Part shown: one piece after another, positions 1 through 6,843 of the stretch | Layout of the letters: each line of letters starts with the position of its first letter | Numbering within the stretch: position 1 is the first letter of the stretch | DNA from: a bacterium | GTDB lineage: Bacteria; Spirochaetota; Spirochaetia; JABEVK01 | Assembly: GCA_021782055.1 (NCBI GenBank) | Contig: JAJXVP010000125.1 | Span: 1 to 7,739, forward strand | Direction of reading: 5' to 3' | Length of the DNA: 7,739 nt | Position numbers and translations under genes: made by a program | The notes under the pieces: model-generated | Told to the model about the DNA's origin: nothing | The model's database searches: none | What the model saw: only the letters and a program-made list of their open reading frames with translations

Positions 1-908
1 AGAACCAAAATGGTTTGAAAATCTAAAACATCTTCGGTAAGCCAGGCCAAAGCCACTGTCCCCGCTTCCGCTTCGGAGGCAGGGTAAACGGTTTCGACAA
101 TACGTCTTTCTTGACGTCGTTTTTGAAGGGGAAAAGGTTCGGGAAGAGGACGTTTCTGAAACGGAGGGAGAACCTCACGGCTGAGAATTTTTAGGGCCTG
201 ACGTACCGGAAGGTTTCCATATAAAAAGACCAGGCAATACGAAGGGTGATAATGTTTTTGATGAAAATTGAGCAAACCCTGGTGGGTTAAATCAGGAATC
301 GTGTGAGGATCACCGCCAGAGTCAAAGTGATAGGGCCCCTCATCAAATAACGAACGCTGAACAGCATCATAGATCACCGATTCAGGACTGGAGTAATTGC
401 CCTTCATCTCGTTGAGAACCACACCTGAGCGTTGAAGTCCGCCCTGATGATCCCATTCCAAGCGGTGACCTTCTTGGCGAAAGGCGGCAGGCTTCAATAA
501 CGGAAAGAATACAGCATCGGCGTAGACTCGAAATAAATTGTAAAAATCTTTCGGTACAACAGAAGCTACCGGATAGACTGTTTTATCCGGGTAGGTCATG
601 GCGTTCAAAAAGGTATTCAGGCTGCTTTTAGCCAAATAGAGAAAAGGATCTTTGGTTGGGTATTTTTGCGATCCACATAAAACAGTATGCTCGAGGATAT
701 GAGCAACACCAGTGTCGTCCTCCGGCAATGTCCGGAACACAAACGACGCTAAGTTTTCGGGATCCGCAGTCTCGAGGTGGTATACCGTCAAACCAGATTT
801 TTCGTGGACATACAAAACACCCCGTGCGTTAAATTCTGAAAGCTCATCGACGGCCATGCGGCTAAAGCCATACAGCTGAGAGGAGAGTCGTGAGAATTTT
901 TCAGACAT
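1..908 (-). CDS. M16 family zinc metallopeptidase, presequence protease (PreP)-like, N-terminal part (3' end outside window)
   Basis: The first 302 codons are visible and stay open to the window edge. Residues 70-74 read HILEH, the inverted zinc motif HxxEH of M16 peptidases (zinc ligands His70 and His74, catalytic Glu73). The downstream glutamate ligand is probably Glu167 in a VVLNEMKG context, 94 residues later. That spacing, together with QEGHRLEW around 145-152 and CGSQKYPTKDPF just after the zinc motif, points to the M16C/PreP group, whose members are about 1000 residues long and degrade short peptides inside a closed two-half chamber. No signal peptide is seen, so a cytoplasmic role in peptide clearance is likely (inference). 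The start is the ATG at 908, preceded by a modest AGGTAGG about 6 nt upstream and 18 nt after the rhodanese stop, so the two genes are probably cotranscribed. The substrate is unknown. Confidence 0.92.
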   Translation of the reverse strand, partial: MSEKFSRLSSQLYGFSRMAVDELSEFNARGVLYVHEKSGLTVYHLETADPENLASFVFRTLPEDDTGVAHILEHTVLCGSQKYPTKDPFLYLAKSSLNTFLNAMTYPDKTVYPVASVVPKDFYNLFRVYADAVFFPLLKPAAFRQEGHRLEWDHQGGLQRSGVVLNEMKGNYSSPESVIYDAVQRSLFDEGPYHFDSGGDPHTIPDLTHQGLLNFHQKHYHPSYCLVFLYGNLPVRQALKILSREVLPPFQKRPLPEPFPLQKRRQERRIVETVYPASEAEAGTVALAWLTEDVLDFQTILV

Positions 909-926
909 GAGACCTACCTAACCTTT

Positions 927-1340
927 TTAATGTTGCAAAGGTTCATTCCATTTAGAAATGGAACCGAAGTTAATCACATGGTGATAACCCTGCAACCGCA
1001 GAATTTCTGCCGCTTTTCTTGAGTCCGCTGAAGCGGGCTGACCATAAACGACAATAAAACTATCCAAATTTCGACTAGGATGCTGATACCAGAGAAAGCC
1101 CAAGGGAATATTTACCGCTTGAGGAAGGTGCCCTTGCCAAAAAGCATTTTCAGACCGCACATCGACAATGATCAATTCGTCAGGGAAACTCTTCAGTGCT
1201 CCGCTTAACCCCAAAGGGGTCGAAAGATCAGACGCAGAAGGCGTGGGGGTTGCAGTGGGGCTAACGGTTGGTGCCGTTTGTGCCGCTACTGTCGCTAGCA
1301 ATACGGTAAATAGAATTAGGAACAAACTCGGTTTCAACAT
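927..1340 (-). CDS. Exported rhodanese-like domain protein lacking the active-site cysteine
   Basis: The protein has 137 residues. Residues 1-21 form a signal peptide (Lys3, then a hydrophobic run LFLILFTVLLATVAA) with probable cleavage near AAQ-TA and no lipobox cysteine. A Thr/Pro/Ser linker (about 22-40) follows, then one rhodanese domain (about 45-137) with the usual IIVDVRS strand, GHLPQAVNIP (CH2A-like) and a C-terminal GSISKWNEPL ending. In active rhodaneses the loop after the IVVY strand begins with the sulfur-accepting Cys. Here it reads VVYGQPASADSR, with Gly100 in that place, and the whole protein has no cysteine. It should therefore not act as a sulfurtransferase; a binding or scaffold role in the periplasm is inference. 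The start is ambiguous: TTG at 1343 lies 7 nt after AGAGGA, ATG at 1340 lies 10 nt after it. I prefer ATG. The gene lies just beyond an intrinsic terminator and ahead of the M16 peptidase gene. Confidence 0.85.
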   Translation of the reverse strand: MLKPSLFLILFTVLLATVAAQTAPTVSPTATPTPSASDLSTPLGLSGALKSFPDELIIVDVRSENAFWQGHLPQAVNIPLGFLWYQHPSRNLDSFIVVYGQPASADSRKAAEILRLQGYHHVINFGSISKWNEPLQH

Positions 1341-1361
1341 CAAAGCAAAATCCTCTCAAAG

Positions 1362-1392
1362 AAAAAAAAAGCCGACGGTAAACCGTTCGGCT
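1362..1392 (-). terminator. Rho-independent terminator after rpsU
   Basis: On the minus strand AGCCGAACGG, loop TTTA, CCGTCGGCT forms a 9-bp GC-rich stem with a single bulged A, followed directly by nine T's (1370-1362). It begins 21 nt after the rpsU stop, where the end of the five-gene unit would be expected. In the plus direction the hairpin is followed by TATTTCTGC, not a T run, so it should act in one direction only. Its T tract ends about 20 nt before the rhodanese start. Confidence 0.85.
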
Positions 1393-1413
1393 ATTTCTGC
1401 TTAAAAATTGAAC

Positions 1414-1632
1414 TCAACCGCGGGTAGATTGTTGAATCTTGCGGAGTTTTTTCAACTGCTTTCGCTCAAGTGCTTTTTTCTTGCGATTATTGATCGTCGA
1501 GGGCTTCTCGAAATATTCGCGCTTTTTCCATTCACGAATAATCCCTTCTTTTTCAACCATCCGCTTAAAACGCTTGATGGCCTTTTCCAGCACTTCGTTG
1601 TCGTCAACGGTAATGACGGCTATGGTAATCAC
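1414..1632 (-). CDS. rpsU: 30S ribosomal protein S21
   Basis: This 72-residue basic protein is recognisable as bS21, the small-subunit protein that sits near the 3' end of 16S rRNA and helps mRNA selection at initiation. The family pattern is clear: a short strand (VITVDDNE), a helix [17 protein letters not shown], then [13 protein letters not shown], the counterpart of the RRREFYEKPT segment, and a Lys/Arg-rich tail with many basic residues ([17 protein letters not shown]). The start is GTG at 1632, preceded by TAGGAAGAGGGG. It overlaps the stop of the upstream M23 peptidase gene in a GTGA tetranucleotide, so translation is probably coupled. The N-terminus is a few residues longer than usual, with no better start codon downstream. 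The last gene before the terminator. Confidence 0.95.
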   Translation of the reverse strand: MITIAVITVDDNEVLEKAIKRFKRMVEKEGIIREWKKREYFEKPSTINNRKKKALERKQLKKLRKIQQSTRG

Positions 1633-2591
1633 CCCCTCTTCCTATCGGCAGAAGCTATTTTAGCGAGAATCCAAGATTTGTCAAGAAGATGACGGTGAAC
1701 TAAATTTGCTCCATTGACGGGAATACCATGAACGCGCATCTCCCAATGCAAATGAGGCCCCGTAACCAACCCGGTTGCTCCCGAATACCCGACCAGCTGG
1801 TTTTGCTGAACTATTTGGCCTACCTCAACCAACCGTTTACTCAAGTGAAAGTAATCACTGTAAACTCCCGGCCAATGTTCAATCACCACCGTTTCGCCGG
1901 TCAGCTTTCGATTTTGTGAAAGCATGACCTTTCCTGCCCCACACGCCCGAACAGGGGTTCCTTGCACGATGGCAAAGTCAATCCCCGTGTGATATGTGGA
2001 GGACTGATGACCGTCCGTGTAGACAAAAGTACGGGTATCCCCAAAGGGGGAAGAAATGGGTGGTTGCCCCTTTACGGGAAGGCACCAAGACTGATCTTGA
2101 AAAATAGCCTGGGGGTGTACCGCTAAGTAGATGTCCCAAATCGAAACCGCTTGTTCATGAACCACAACACTAGGCTTTTCTCGTAGGTGTGACATTGCTC
2201 GGTTCAAGTGAAGAATCTCGCGAGGAAACTGGCCCGCCTGAATCGGTAAAGCGAACTCGTAGGTTGTTCCCCGTGTATCGCTAACCTTGAGAAAAGCTTG
2301 CTGGGAAGGTGTCATGGCGTCCACGGCCAGCAAGGCCGCTTGAAGGTTCCCTACCCCCACTTGGGAATTCATCTCGGGGGGTAAGGGAAAGGAACGGGCA
2401 GAATATAAGGTTTTCCCCTTTTCAGAAATGATGGTAACACGAAACCCAAGGGACAAGGTTCCATTCCACACCAAAACAGCGGCGACTTTACCTGCTTGCA
2501 AACTTGAAGGCGCCCAAAGGTTAGCTTGACCCCAAAGAACGCCTCCCCAACAAAGCAAAAAGCCAAACAACCCCGCAAAGAAGCGTTTCAT
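1629..2591 (-). CDS. Exported M23 family (LytM-type) metallopeptidase, probable peptidoglycan endopeptidase
   Basis: The protein has 320 residues. Residues 1-23 look like a signal peptide (KR, then [20 protein letters not shown]), so the product acts outside the inner membrane. Residues about 24-120 form a beta-rich region I cannot name. The C-terminal half holds a LytM/M23 domain (about 175-295): SSPFGDTR, then H201-TGI-D205 (HxxxD zinc ligands), H249 in YFHLS, and H280-L-H282 in TGPHLHWEM, with the usual GETVVIEHW and YSGATG strands. All expected zinc and catalytic histidines are present, so it should be active, most likely cutting peptide cross-bridges of peptidoglycan (family knowledge). 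The ATG at 2591 follows GGGAG with 5-nt spacing, 13 nt after recJ. The stop overlaps the rpsU start. Cys14 is not in a credible lipobox. Confidence 0.9.
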   Translation of the reverse strand: MKRFFAGLFGFLLCWGGVLWGQANLWAPSSLQAGKVAAVLVWNGTLSLGFRVTIISEKGKTLYSARSFPLPPEMNSQVGVGNLQAALLAVDAMTPSQQAFLKVSDTRGTTYEFALPIQAGQFPREILHLNRAMSHLREKPSVVVHEQAVSIWDIYLAVHPQAIFQDQSWCLPVKGQPPISSPFGDTRTFVYTDGHQSSTYHTGIDFAIVQGTPVRACGAGKVMLSQNRKLTGETVVIEHWPGVYSDYFHLSKRLVEVGQIVQQNQLVGYSGATGLVTGPHLHWEMRVHGIPVNGANLVHRHLLDKSWILAKIASADRKRG

Positions 2592-2604
2592 AACGTCTCC
2601 CGAT

Positions 2605-4737
2605 TTACACCATTTCTAAATCTAAAATAGTCAGTTGTAAGGATTCTTGACCGTAAAAATAGTTGCGCCCCACCTGGTAAGCAATGTTCACGAGAGAACC
2701 TGCTACCAACTTGGCGGAAGGTAGAAACTCTAGAACATTCCACCAGATGGCCGGCCATTTTGCAGAACCCGCGTCAAGCGTCATTTTGAGGTGCTGAGCC
2801 CCAGATTTCCCTACTAAGTCGGCTTCCAGCACCCGCAACCCTTTTGTAGAAAAAATGAGTGGTCGATTTCCTTCGCCATACGGTTCAAAATGATCGACAA
2901 TTTTAATCAGCTCTGGCGTCATCATAGTCAAAGGAATCTCTGCATCCAGCTCTAAGGTCTGGTCTGCTTTGTCAGCGAGTTCAAATTGAGGAAGCAGTGA
3001 GGAAAGTCGGCTTTGAAACTCTTTAAAATTTGAAGTCAACATCTGAAATCCTGCTGCTTGTGCGTGACCACCATAATCGATGAAAAGGTCAGCAAAAGCA
3101 TCGAGGAATCTTCTAGTCTCGAAACCACGATTGGTCCGCAACGAGCCAATGGTTTTATTTCTTTGTTCGGTCATGACAAGCGCTGGAACTCCTAGCGTGT
3201 TCATAAGACGCGACGCGAGAATTCCGGTTATCCCCTTAGGCACACGCGGATCATGCACCAAAGCAAAGCGTTCTCCCGAGGCCTCCCAGAATTGGCGGGC
3301 TTGTGGAAGGATATCGGTCCAGGCGGTCTGGCTCAGCGCTTTTCGTTCTTGATTCAGCTCCTCTAACCGATCGGCCAAAAGCTTACGCTTTCCTTCTTCA
3401 GCGGTTAAAAACAGATCGATCGCCGAGGTAGGTTCTCCTAACCTTCCTGCCGCATTTAAAACGGGCGTTACCTGCCAAGACACCTCGGTGGTTGAAAGCG
3501 GGTGTCCCAAGAGCTTGAGTTTCATTAAGAGGCTACGAAGGCCAGGCCGCCCCGATTTATTCAGCGACTGCATTCCCAACCGTACAAGAATACGATTTTC
3601 ACCTTCAAGCGGCATCATATCGGCCAAGGTCGATAACGCAACCAGATCTAAAACTGAAGTAAAATCACTTCCTAGTGACGGAAATTTTTTATGTACAGAG
3701 CTGATGAATAAGCTGACCAGAATATCTAAAGGTCCACTATCAGGATAATACCGGGGGAGGCGACTTTTTGCCAAAACCTCGGGAAGCGTCAAACTTTTAA
3801 GACCAGGAAACGCTTGTAAGATACCAGGAGCCATATCAAAAAGGCTGATCAAGGCTCTTGCCCCAAAAATCTGTTTCAATAAAGCCGTTTGTTGAACAGA
3901 ATCCCAGACGTAAATCTCTTGATCTTGGAGGAATTCGGCCAACAGGGAGATTGTCGCCCGTGGGGTTTCGGCGTTAAAAACCAGGCAGAGCCGCTTTTTT
4001 ACGAGTAAATTGACCAGATGACAGGCCTCAACCGTCACGCCGTCCTCGTTTTGATGAACATTCAAAAGGCAAAGCCGTTGATTATAAAGGGGGGTCTGGG
4101 CAAAGCGTAACGCCCAGACGAGTTTGCTGACAACGGCTGTCGCCGATAAATACGGAAAGGGATAGGATTCTTCGGGGATCTTCGGATCAAGAATGGCCAT
4201 GGCTTGAGGCAGGTCTTCGGGAGAAACATGATGATCTAAAATAATCACGTCGATTCCCGCTTTCCGGGCATTGGCAATTTCTTCAGCATTCGATATTCCG
4301 CAATCCACGGTCACCAGTAAAGTGCACTCTTTTTCAGCGGCCAAGGCAATGACACTTTCGGATAACCCATAGGTCTCTTCGCCTTCGGGAACCTTCCATT
4401 CCGGTTTTAACCCTAACTCTTGCAGTGCTTCGACCAACAGTACCGTGGCACTCACCCCATCGACATCACGGTCACCAAAAACAAAAACTCGTTCATTTTC
4501 TTCTTGGGCCGCCAAAAGGCGATCCACGGCATCTTCCATAGAGGCAAATAAGTACGGATTGTGAAGAAACCGTAAATCATCTTCGAGGTAAAAGAGAAGG
4601 TCTTTACCTTCTGTGATCCCTCGCCGGAGCAAAATGGAGGCCTCTAAGAGGCTAAGACCATAGCGAACTGCCATCTGCTTGACCTCGGCAGGATCAAGCG
4701 GTTTTTTGCCCCAATGCTGGCGTTTATCAACTTTCAT
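2605..4737 (-). CDS. recJ: Single-stranded-DNA-specific 5'-3' exonuclease RecJ with a large internal insert
   Basis: The protein has 710 residues, longer than the usual roughly 550-580. The DHH phosphoesterase core is intact: FGDRDVDG at 88-94 (metal ligands Asp89 and Asp91), VDCGIS with Asp145, LDHH at 167-170, and LADMMPL with Asp373. NAAGRLG (428-434) and the DHHA1 motif GGHAQAAGF (556-564) follow, then the C-terminal nucleic-acid-binding region (about 595-710) with FEPYGEGNRP. RecJ degrades single strands 5'-3' with Mn2+ or Mg2+ in RecFOR gap repair, mismatch repair and base excision repair. Two oddities: Arg90 stands where the motif usually has Tyr (DYD), and about 140 extra residues (roughly 211-355) separate DHH from the LADMMPL motif. 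The ATG abuts the phosphorylase stop (TAG then ATG, no gap), with GAGGAA inside the end of that gene as ribosome-binding site, indicating translational coupling. Confidence 0.96.
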   Translation of the reverse strand: MKVDKRQHWGKKPLDPAEVKQMAVRYGLSLLEASILLRRGITEGKDLLFYLEDDLRFLHNPYLFASMEDAVDRLLAAQEENERVFVFGDRDVDGVSATVLLVEALQELGLKPEWKVPEGEETYGLSESVIALAAEKECTLLVTVDCGISNAEEIANARKAGIDVIILDHHVSPEDLPQAMAILDPKIPEESYPFPYLSATAVVSKLVWALRFAQTPLYNQRLCLLNVHQNEDGVTVEACHLVNLLVKKRLCLVFNAETPRATISLLAEFLQDQEIYVWDSVQQTALLKQIFGARALISLFDMAPGILQAFPGLKSLTLPEVLAKSRLPRYYPDSGPLDILVSLFISSVHKKFPSLGSDFTSVLDLVALSTLADMMPLEGENRILVRLGMQSLNKSGRPGLRSLLMKLKLLGHPLSTTEVSWQVTPVLNAAGRLGEPTSAIDLFLTAEEGKRKLLADRLEELNQERKALSQTAWTDILPQARQFWEASGERFALVHDPRVPKGITGILASRLMNTLGVPALVMTEQRNKTIGSLRTNRGFETRRFLDAFADLFIDYGGHAQAAGFQMLTSNFKEFQSRLSSLLPQFELADKADQTLELDAEIPLTMMTPELIKIVDHFEPYGEGNRPLIFSTKGLRVLEADLVGKSGAQHLKMTLDAGSAKWPAIWWNVLEFLPSAKLVAGSLVNIAYQVGRNYFYGQESLQLTILDLEMV

Positions 4738-6039
4738 CTAGTATAATTCCTCAAGGATGAGCGTCTCCTGAGCCGACGCTTTTTGTTCAAAGCGGCAAGC
4801 CTGTTCTAAACGAGACAACGCGTGGGCCGCTTTTGCTTCATGGTCTGTCCAAATTTTGACAAGAACATCCCCTTTTTTTACTGGCTGCCCTGGTTTTATT
4901 AACCACTCAAGCCCAGCTTCAGCACAAAGAGTATCCTCTTTTTGGCTTCTTCCGGCCCCTAGCCCTGTTGCTACCAACCCGCAAACTTGCGTATCAACTT
5001 CAGCGAAAAATCCATCACGAGGAGCCCTTAGCTCGAGAACGACTGGGGCCCGACGATGGCCGATTTGCTGTTCTAGCAAGGACCAATCTCCTCCCTGGTC
5101 AAGGACGTTCTGACGAAAAAGCTGTAAAGGTGTACCCTCTTCGAGCTTTGTTTTTGCCAATGCTATGCCATGGTCTACGGATCCGACCAGACCACCCAGA
5201 AAAAGCATCCACCCCACCAAACGGAAGGTAACCTCGCCCAAATCGGGTTCGTAGCGGTTATGAAGAAAGTCGTAGGCCTCTTCGACTTCTAAAAAGTTGC
5301 CCACCATACGTCCTAAGGGAACGTTCATAGAGGTAAGAACTGCAACGGCGCGACGGCCAAGGGCCTGAGCTGTTTGAACCAAACTTTGCCCCAGAGCGCG
5401 AGCCTGAGGCAAGGTTTTCATAAAAGCCCCACTGCCCACCTTAACGTCAAAGACCAACGAAGAGGCGCCCTCGGCTAATTTCTTTGAAAGGATACTGGCT
5501 GTGATGAGTGGGATGGACTCCACAGTCGCAGTGACATCACGTAAGGCATACATCAGCCGGTCGGCAGGAACAACGGCTTGCGTTTGCCCCGTCATAAAAT
5601 ATCCATTTTTTGCCAAGCCAGCCGCCATTTCAGCTGGAGTGAGCGATGTCCGGTAACCGGGGATGGCTTCAAGTTTGTCAAGAGTACCTCCGGTATGCCC
5701 CAGGGAGCGGCCAGACATCATCGGGACTTTTAATCCGCAGGCGGCAGCCAAGGGGGCTAGCATCAACGAAACTTTGTCGCCAACGCCCCCCGTGGAGTGT
5801 TTATCAACAAGTAAAGTGGCCCCAGGAAATTGCAAAACCTCACCCGAATGCATCATTGCTGAGGTCAGCCAGCTAGTTTCTTCAAAATCGAGACCTTGAA
5901 AAAAGACAGCCATAAGCCACGCTGCCATTTGATAATCAGGCAGTCGCCCCTCAACGTAGTCTTGGACAAAACCTTCTAGCTCCTGCTGGGAATGCCGACT
6001 TCCCTGGCGTTTTTGCCAGATCAGTTCTACTGCCCTCAT
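4738..6039 (-). CDS. Pyrimidine-nucleoside / thymidine phosphorylase
   Basis: The protein has 433 residues, the usual length for bacterial Pdp/DeoA. It carries KHSTGGVGDK (80-89, phosphate-binding loop), the family signature SGRSLGHTGGTLDKLE (109-124), and the substrate site R168-DVTATVESIPLITA with Ser183 and Lys187, spaced as in E. coli DeoA (171/186/190). The C-terminal domain (about 335-433) is the PYNP_C hammerhead type. It splits thymidine, deoxyuridine or uridine with phosphate to base plus (deoxy)ribose-1-phosphate, in the cytoplasm. Sequence alone does not decide between a thymidine-specific enzyme (deoA) and a broad pyrimidine enzyme (pdp), so I give no symbol. Start: a strong AAGGAGG ends only 1 nt before the GTG at 6042, which is too close. 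The ATG at 6039, 4 nt away, is preferred although still tight. It follows recO by 18 nt and abuts recJ. Confidence 0.94.
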   Translation of the reverse strand: MRAVELIWQKRQGSRHSQQELEGFVQDYVEGRLPDYQMAAWLMAVFFQGLDFEETSWLTSAMMHSGEVLQFPGATLLVDKHSTGGVGDKVSLMLAPLAAACGLKVPMMSGRSLGHTGGTLDKLEAIPGYRTSLTPAEMAAGLAKNGYFMTGQTQAVVPADRLMYALRDVTATVESIPLITASILSKKLAEGASSLVFDVKVGSGAFMKTLPQARALGQSLVQTAQALGRRAVAVLTSMNVPLGRMVGNFLEVEEAYDFLHNRYEPDLGEVTFRLVGWMLFLGGLVGSVDHGIALAKTKLEEGTPLQLFRQNVLDQGGDWSLLEQQIGHRRAPVVLELRAPRDGFFAEVDTQVCGLVATGLGAGRSQKEDTLCAEAGLEWLIKPGQPVKKGDVLVKIWTDHEAKAAHALSRLEQACRFEQKASAQETLILEELY

Positions 6040-6057
6040 CACCCCTCCTTAAGCTCC

Positions 6058-6783
6058 TTAACCATATTGGGGAAGCTCTTGGCCCAAGACCTGGCTCCAA
6101 AGGTCAAAAGCCATAGACCTCAGATGTTCTAGCGAAGAGCCTTCGGTAGGAGCCTGGAGGCTATCTTCCAGCGAAAGCACCGCTGTTGCGGTCAAATAAT
6201 CCACTTCTTTTGGGCTTAACGTCCAGTGGCCGGACGAACACCGAGGACAAAACACTGCGACGGGATTCGTGGAAAAGTTGACACTACTCCCGAACAATGC
6301 TGCTCCGCAACTGTCACAATTCAAAAACTCAGGTTTCAAGCCCGACTCTTCAGCAAGTCGCCACAAAAACTGTGCTTCAAGGCGAACGAGTCTTTCTTGA
6401 GAAACTCCACACGCTAAACGAAGTGACTCAGATAATAACTCATATGCCCCCGGCTCAAGAGACGGTACACGGCGAACAAGATCAGCCCATCGCGCCGCTG
6501 AAAAGAATCGTTGCGGATCATGGGCTAACCCCTCATGAGAATCCAGAAGCTCTGCCTCTTCAATTTTATAAGAATCCTTGACAGGATCATGGTATACCGA
6601 GACTTTGACTCGCCTCAAGGGAGTCAATAAAGCCCGAAAGCGACTCCGAGGGCTCTGAGCTCCGAACGCGATCAGCGAAAGGGTGCCTTGTTCCCGTGAT
6701 AAGGCAAAAAGTCCACGATGAGTGTCACCAATGGGATAGGTTTTGAGGATTAACACTTCAAGGGAAAAGCGACGATCAGACAC
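6058..6783 (-). CDS. recO: DNA repair protein RecO
   Basis: The protein has 241 residues, normal for RecO. The N-terminal OB-fold part (1-80) shows the family pattern LEVLILKTYPIGDTHRGL followed by LSREQGTLSLIAFGAQ. The middle is helical (AARWADLVRRV, YELLSESLRL, FLWRLAEESGLKPEF). It is followed by a zinc-binding module with Cys156, Cys159, Cys179 and Cys182 (CDSC and CPRC), found in many but not all RecO proteins. RecO displaces SSB and, with RecR, loads RecA onto gapped single-stranded DNA. The start is GTG at 6783; no Shine-Dalgarno is visible before it (TAAACTGACCT). A later GTG at codon 10 would cut into the first OB-fold strand, so I keep the first. It is the leading gene of the minus-strand unit, and its pathway partner RecJ lies one gene downstream. 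Confidence 0.94.
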   Translation of the reverse strand: MSDRRFSLEVLILKTYPIGDTHRGLFALSREQGTLSLIAFGAQSPRSRFRALLTPLRRVKVSVYHDPVKDSYKIEEAELLDSHEGLAHDPQRFFSAARWADLVRRVPSLEPGAYELLSESLRLACGVSQERLVRLEAQFLWRLAEESGLKPEFLNCDSCGAALFGSSVNFSTNPVAVFCPRCSSGHWTLSPKEVDYLTATAVLSLEDSLQAPTEGSSLEHLRSMAFDLWSQVLGQELPQYG

Positions 6784-6793
6784 AGGTCAGTTT

Positions 6794-6822
6794 AGCATAT
6801 TTTTCGAGAGCACTTGCCCTAA
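6794..6822 (-). promoter_or_regulatory. Candidate promoter for the recO operon
   Basis: A -10-like TATGCT (6799-6794) lies 17 nt after a weak -35-like TTAGGG (6822-6817) on the minus strand. If used, transcription would start only a few bases before the GTG of recO, which would explain the missing Shine-Dalgarno. The -10 is plausible and the -35 is poor. The position is inferred, with only 66 bp available between recO and lon. Confidence 0.3.
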
Positions 6823-6836
6823 GTGCCTTTTTTTTT
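6810..6836 (+). terminator. Terminator-like hairpin with T tract in the lon leader
   Basis: GCACTT (6810-6815), loop GCCCT, AAGTGC (6821-6826) forms a perfect 6-bp stem, followed by one C and nine T's (6828-6836). This is the form of a rho-independent terminator in the plus direction, but the gene to its left (recO) is on the minus strand, and the lon ATG lies only 13 nt after the T run. It could be an attenuator of lon or could stop antisense transcripts leaving recO. Alternatively, it is only part of an overlapping promoter. The structure is seen directly; its function is not known. Confidence 0.6.
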
Positions 6837-6843
6837 CTAAATT
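6814..6843 (+). promoter_or_regulatory. Candidate promoter for lon, overlapping the hairpin
   Basis: TTGCCC (6814-6819) and TAAATT (6838-6843) are separated by 18 nt and resemble sigma-70 boxes (about four of six bases at -10). Transcription would then begin at or next to the lon ATG, giving an almost leaderless mRNA, consistent with the absence of a Shine-Dalgarno (CAGCGC before ATG). An alternative is a start further upstream near the CATATT at 6796-6801, which would place the hairpin inside the leader. Confidence 0.25.

Noticed and set aside
1168..1404. Plus-strand open frame of 78 codons across the rhodanese gene
   Set aside because: It is antisense to a well-supported rhodanese-like gene, has no recognisable domain and crosses the terminator. 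It is a shadow frame.
1408..1692. Plus-strand open frames over rpsU and the end of the M23 gene
   Set aside because: They lie opposite S21, which is clearly recognisable, and their Phe/Leu-rich content mirrors the Lys-rich S21 codons.
2548..2553. Possible lipoprotein signal at Cys14 of the M23 peptidase
   Set aside because: The residues before the Cys are Phe-Leu-Leu, without the small residue at -1 that a lipobox needs, and the Cys lies inside the hydrophobic core. An ordinary signal peptide fits better.
6808..6828. CIRCE (HrcA operator) in the lon leader
   Set aside because: The inverted repeat GCACTT/AAGTGC has a 5-nt loop and lacks the TTAGCACTC-N9-GAGTGCTAA pattern.
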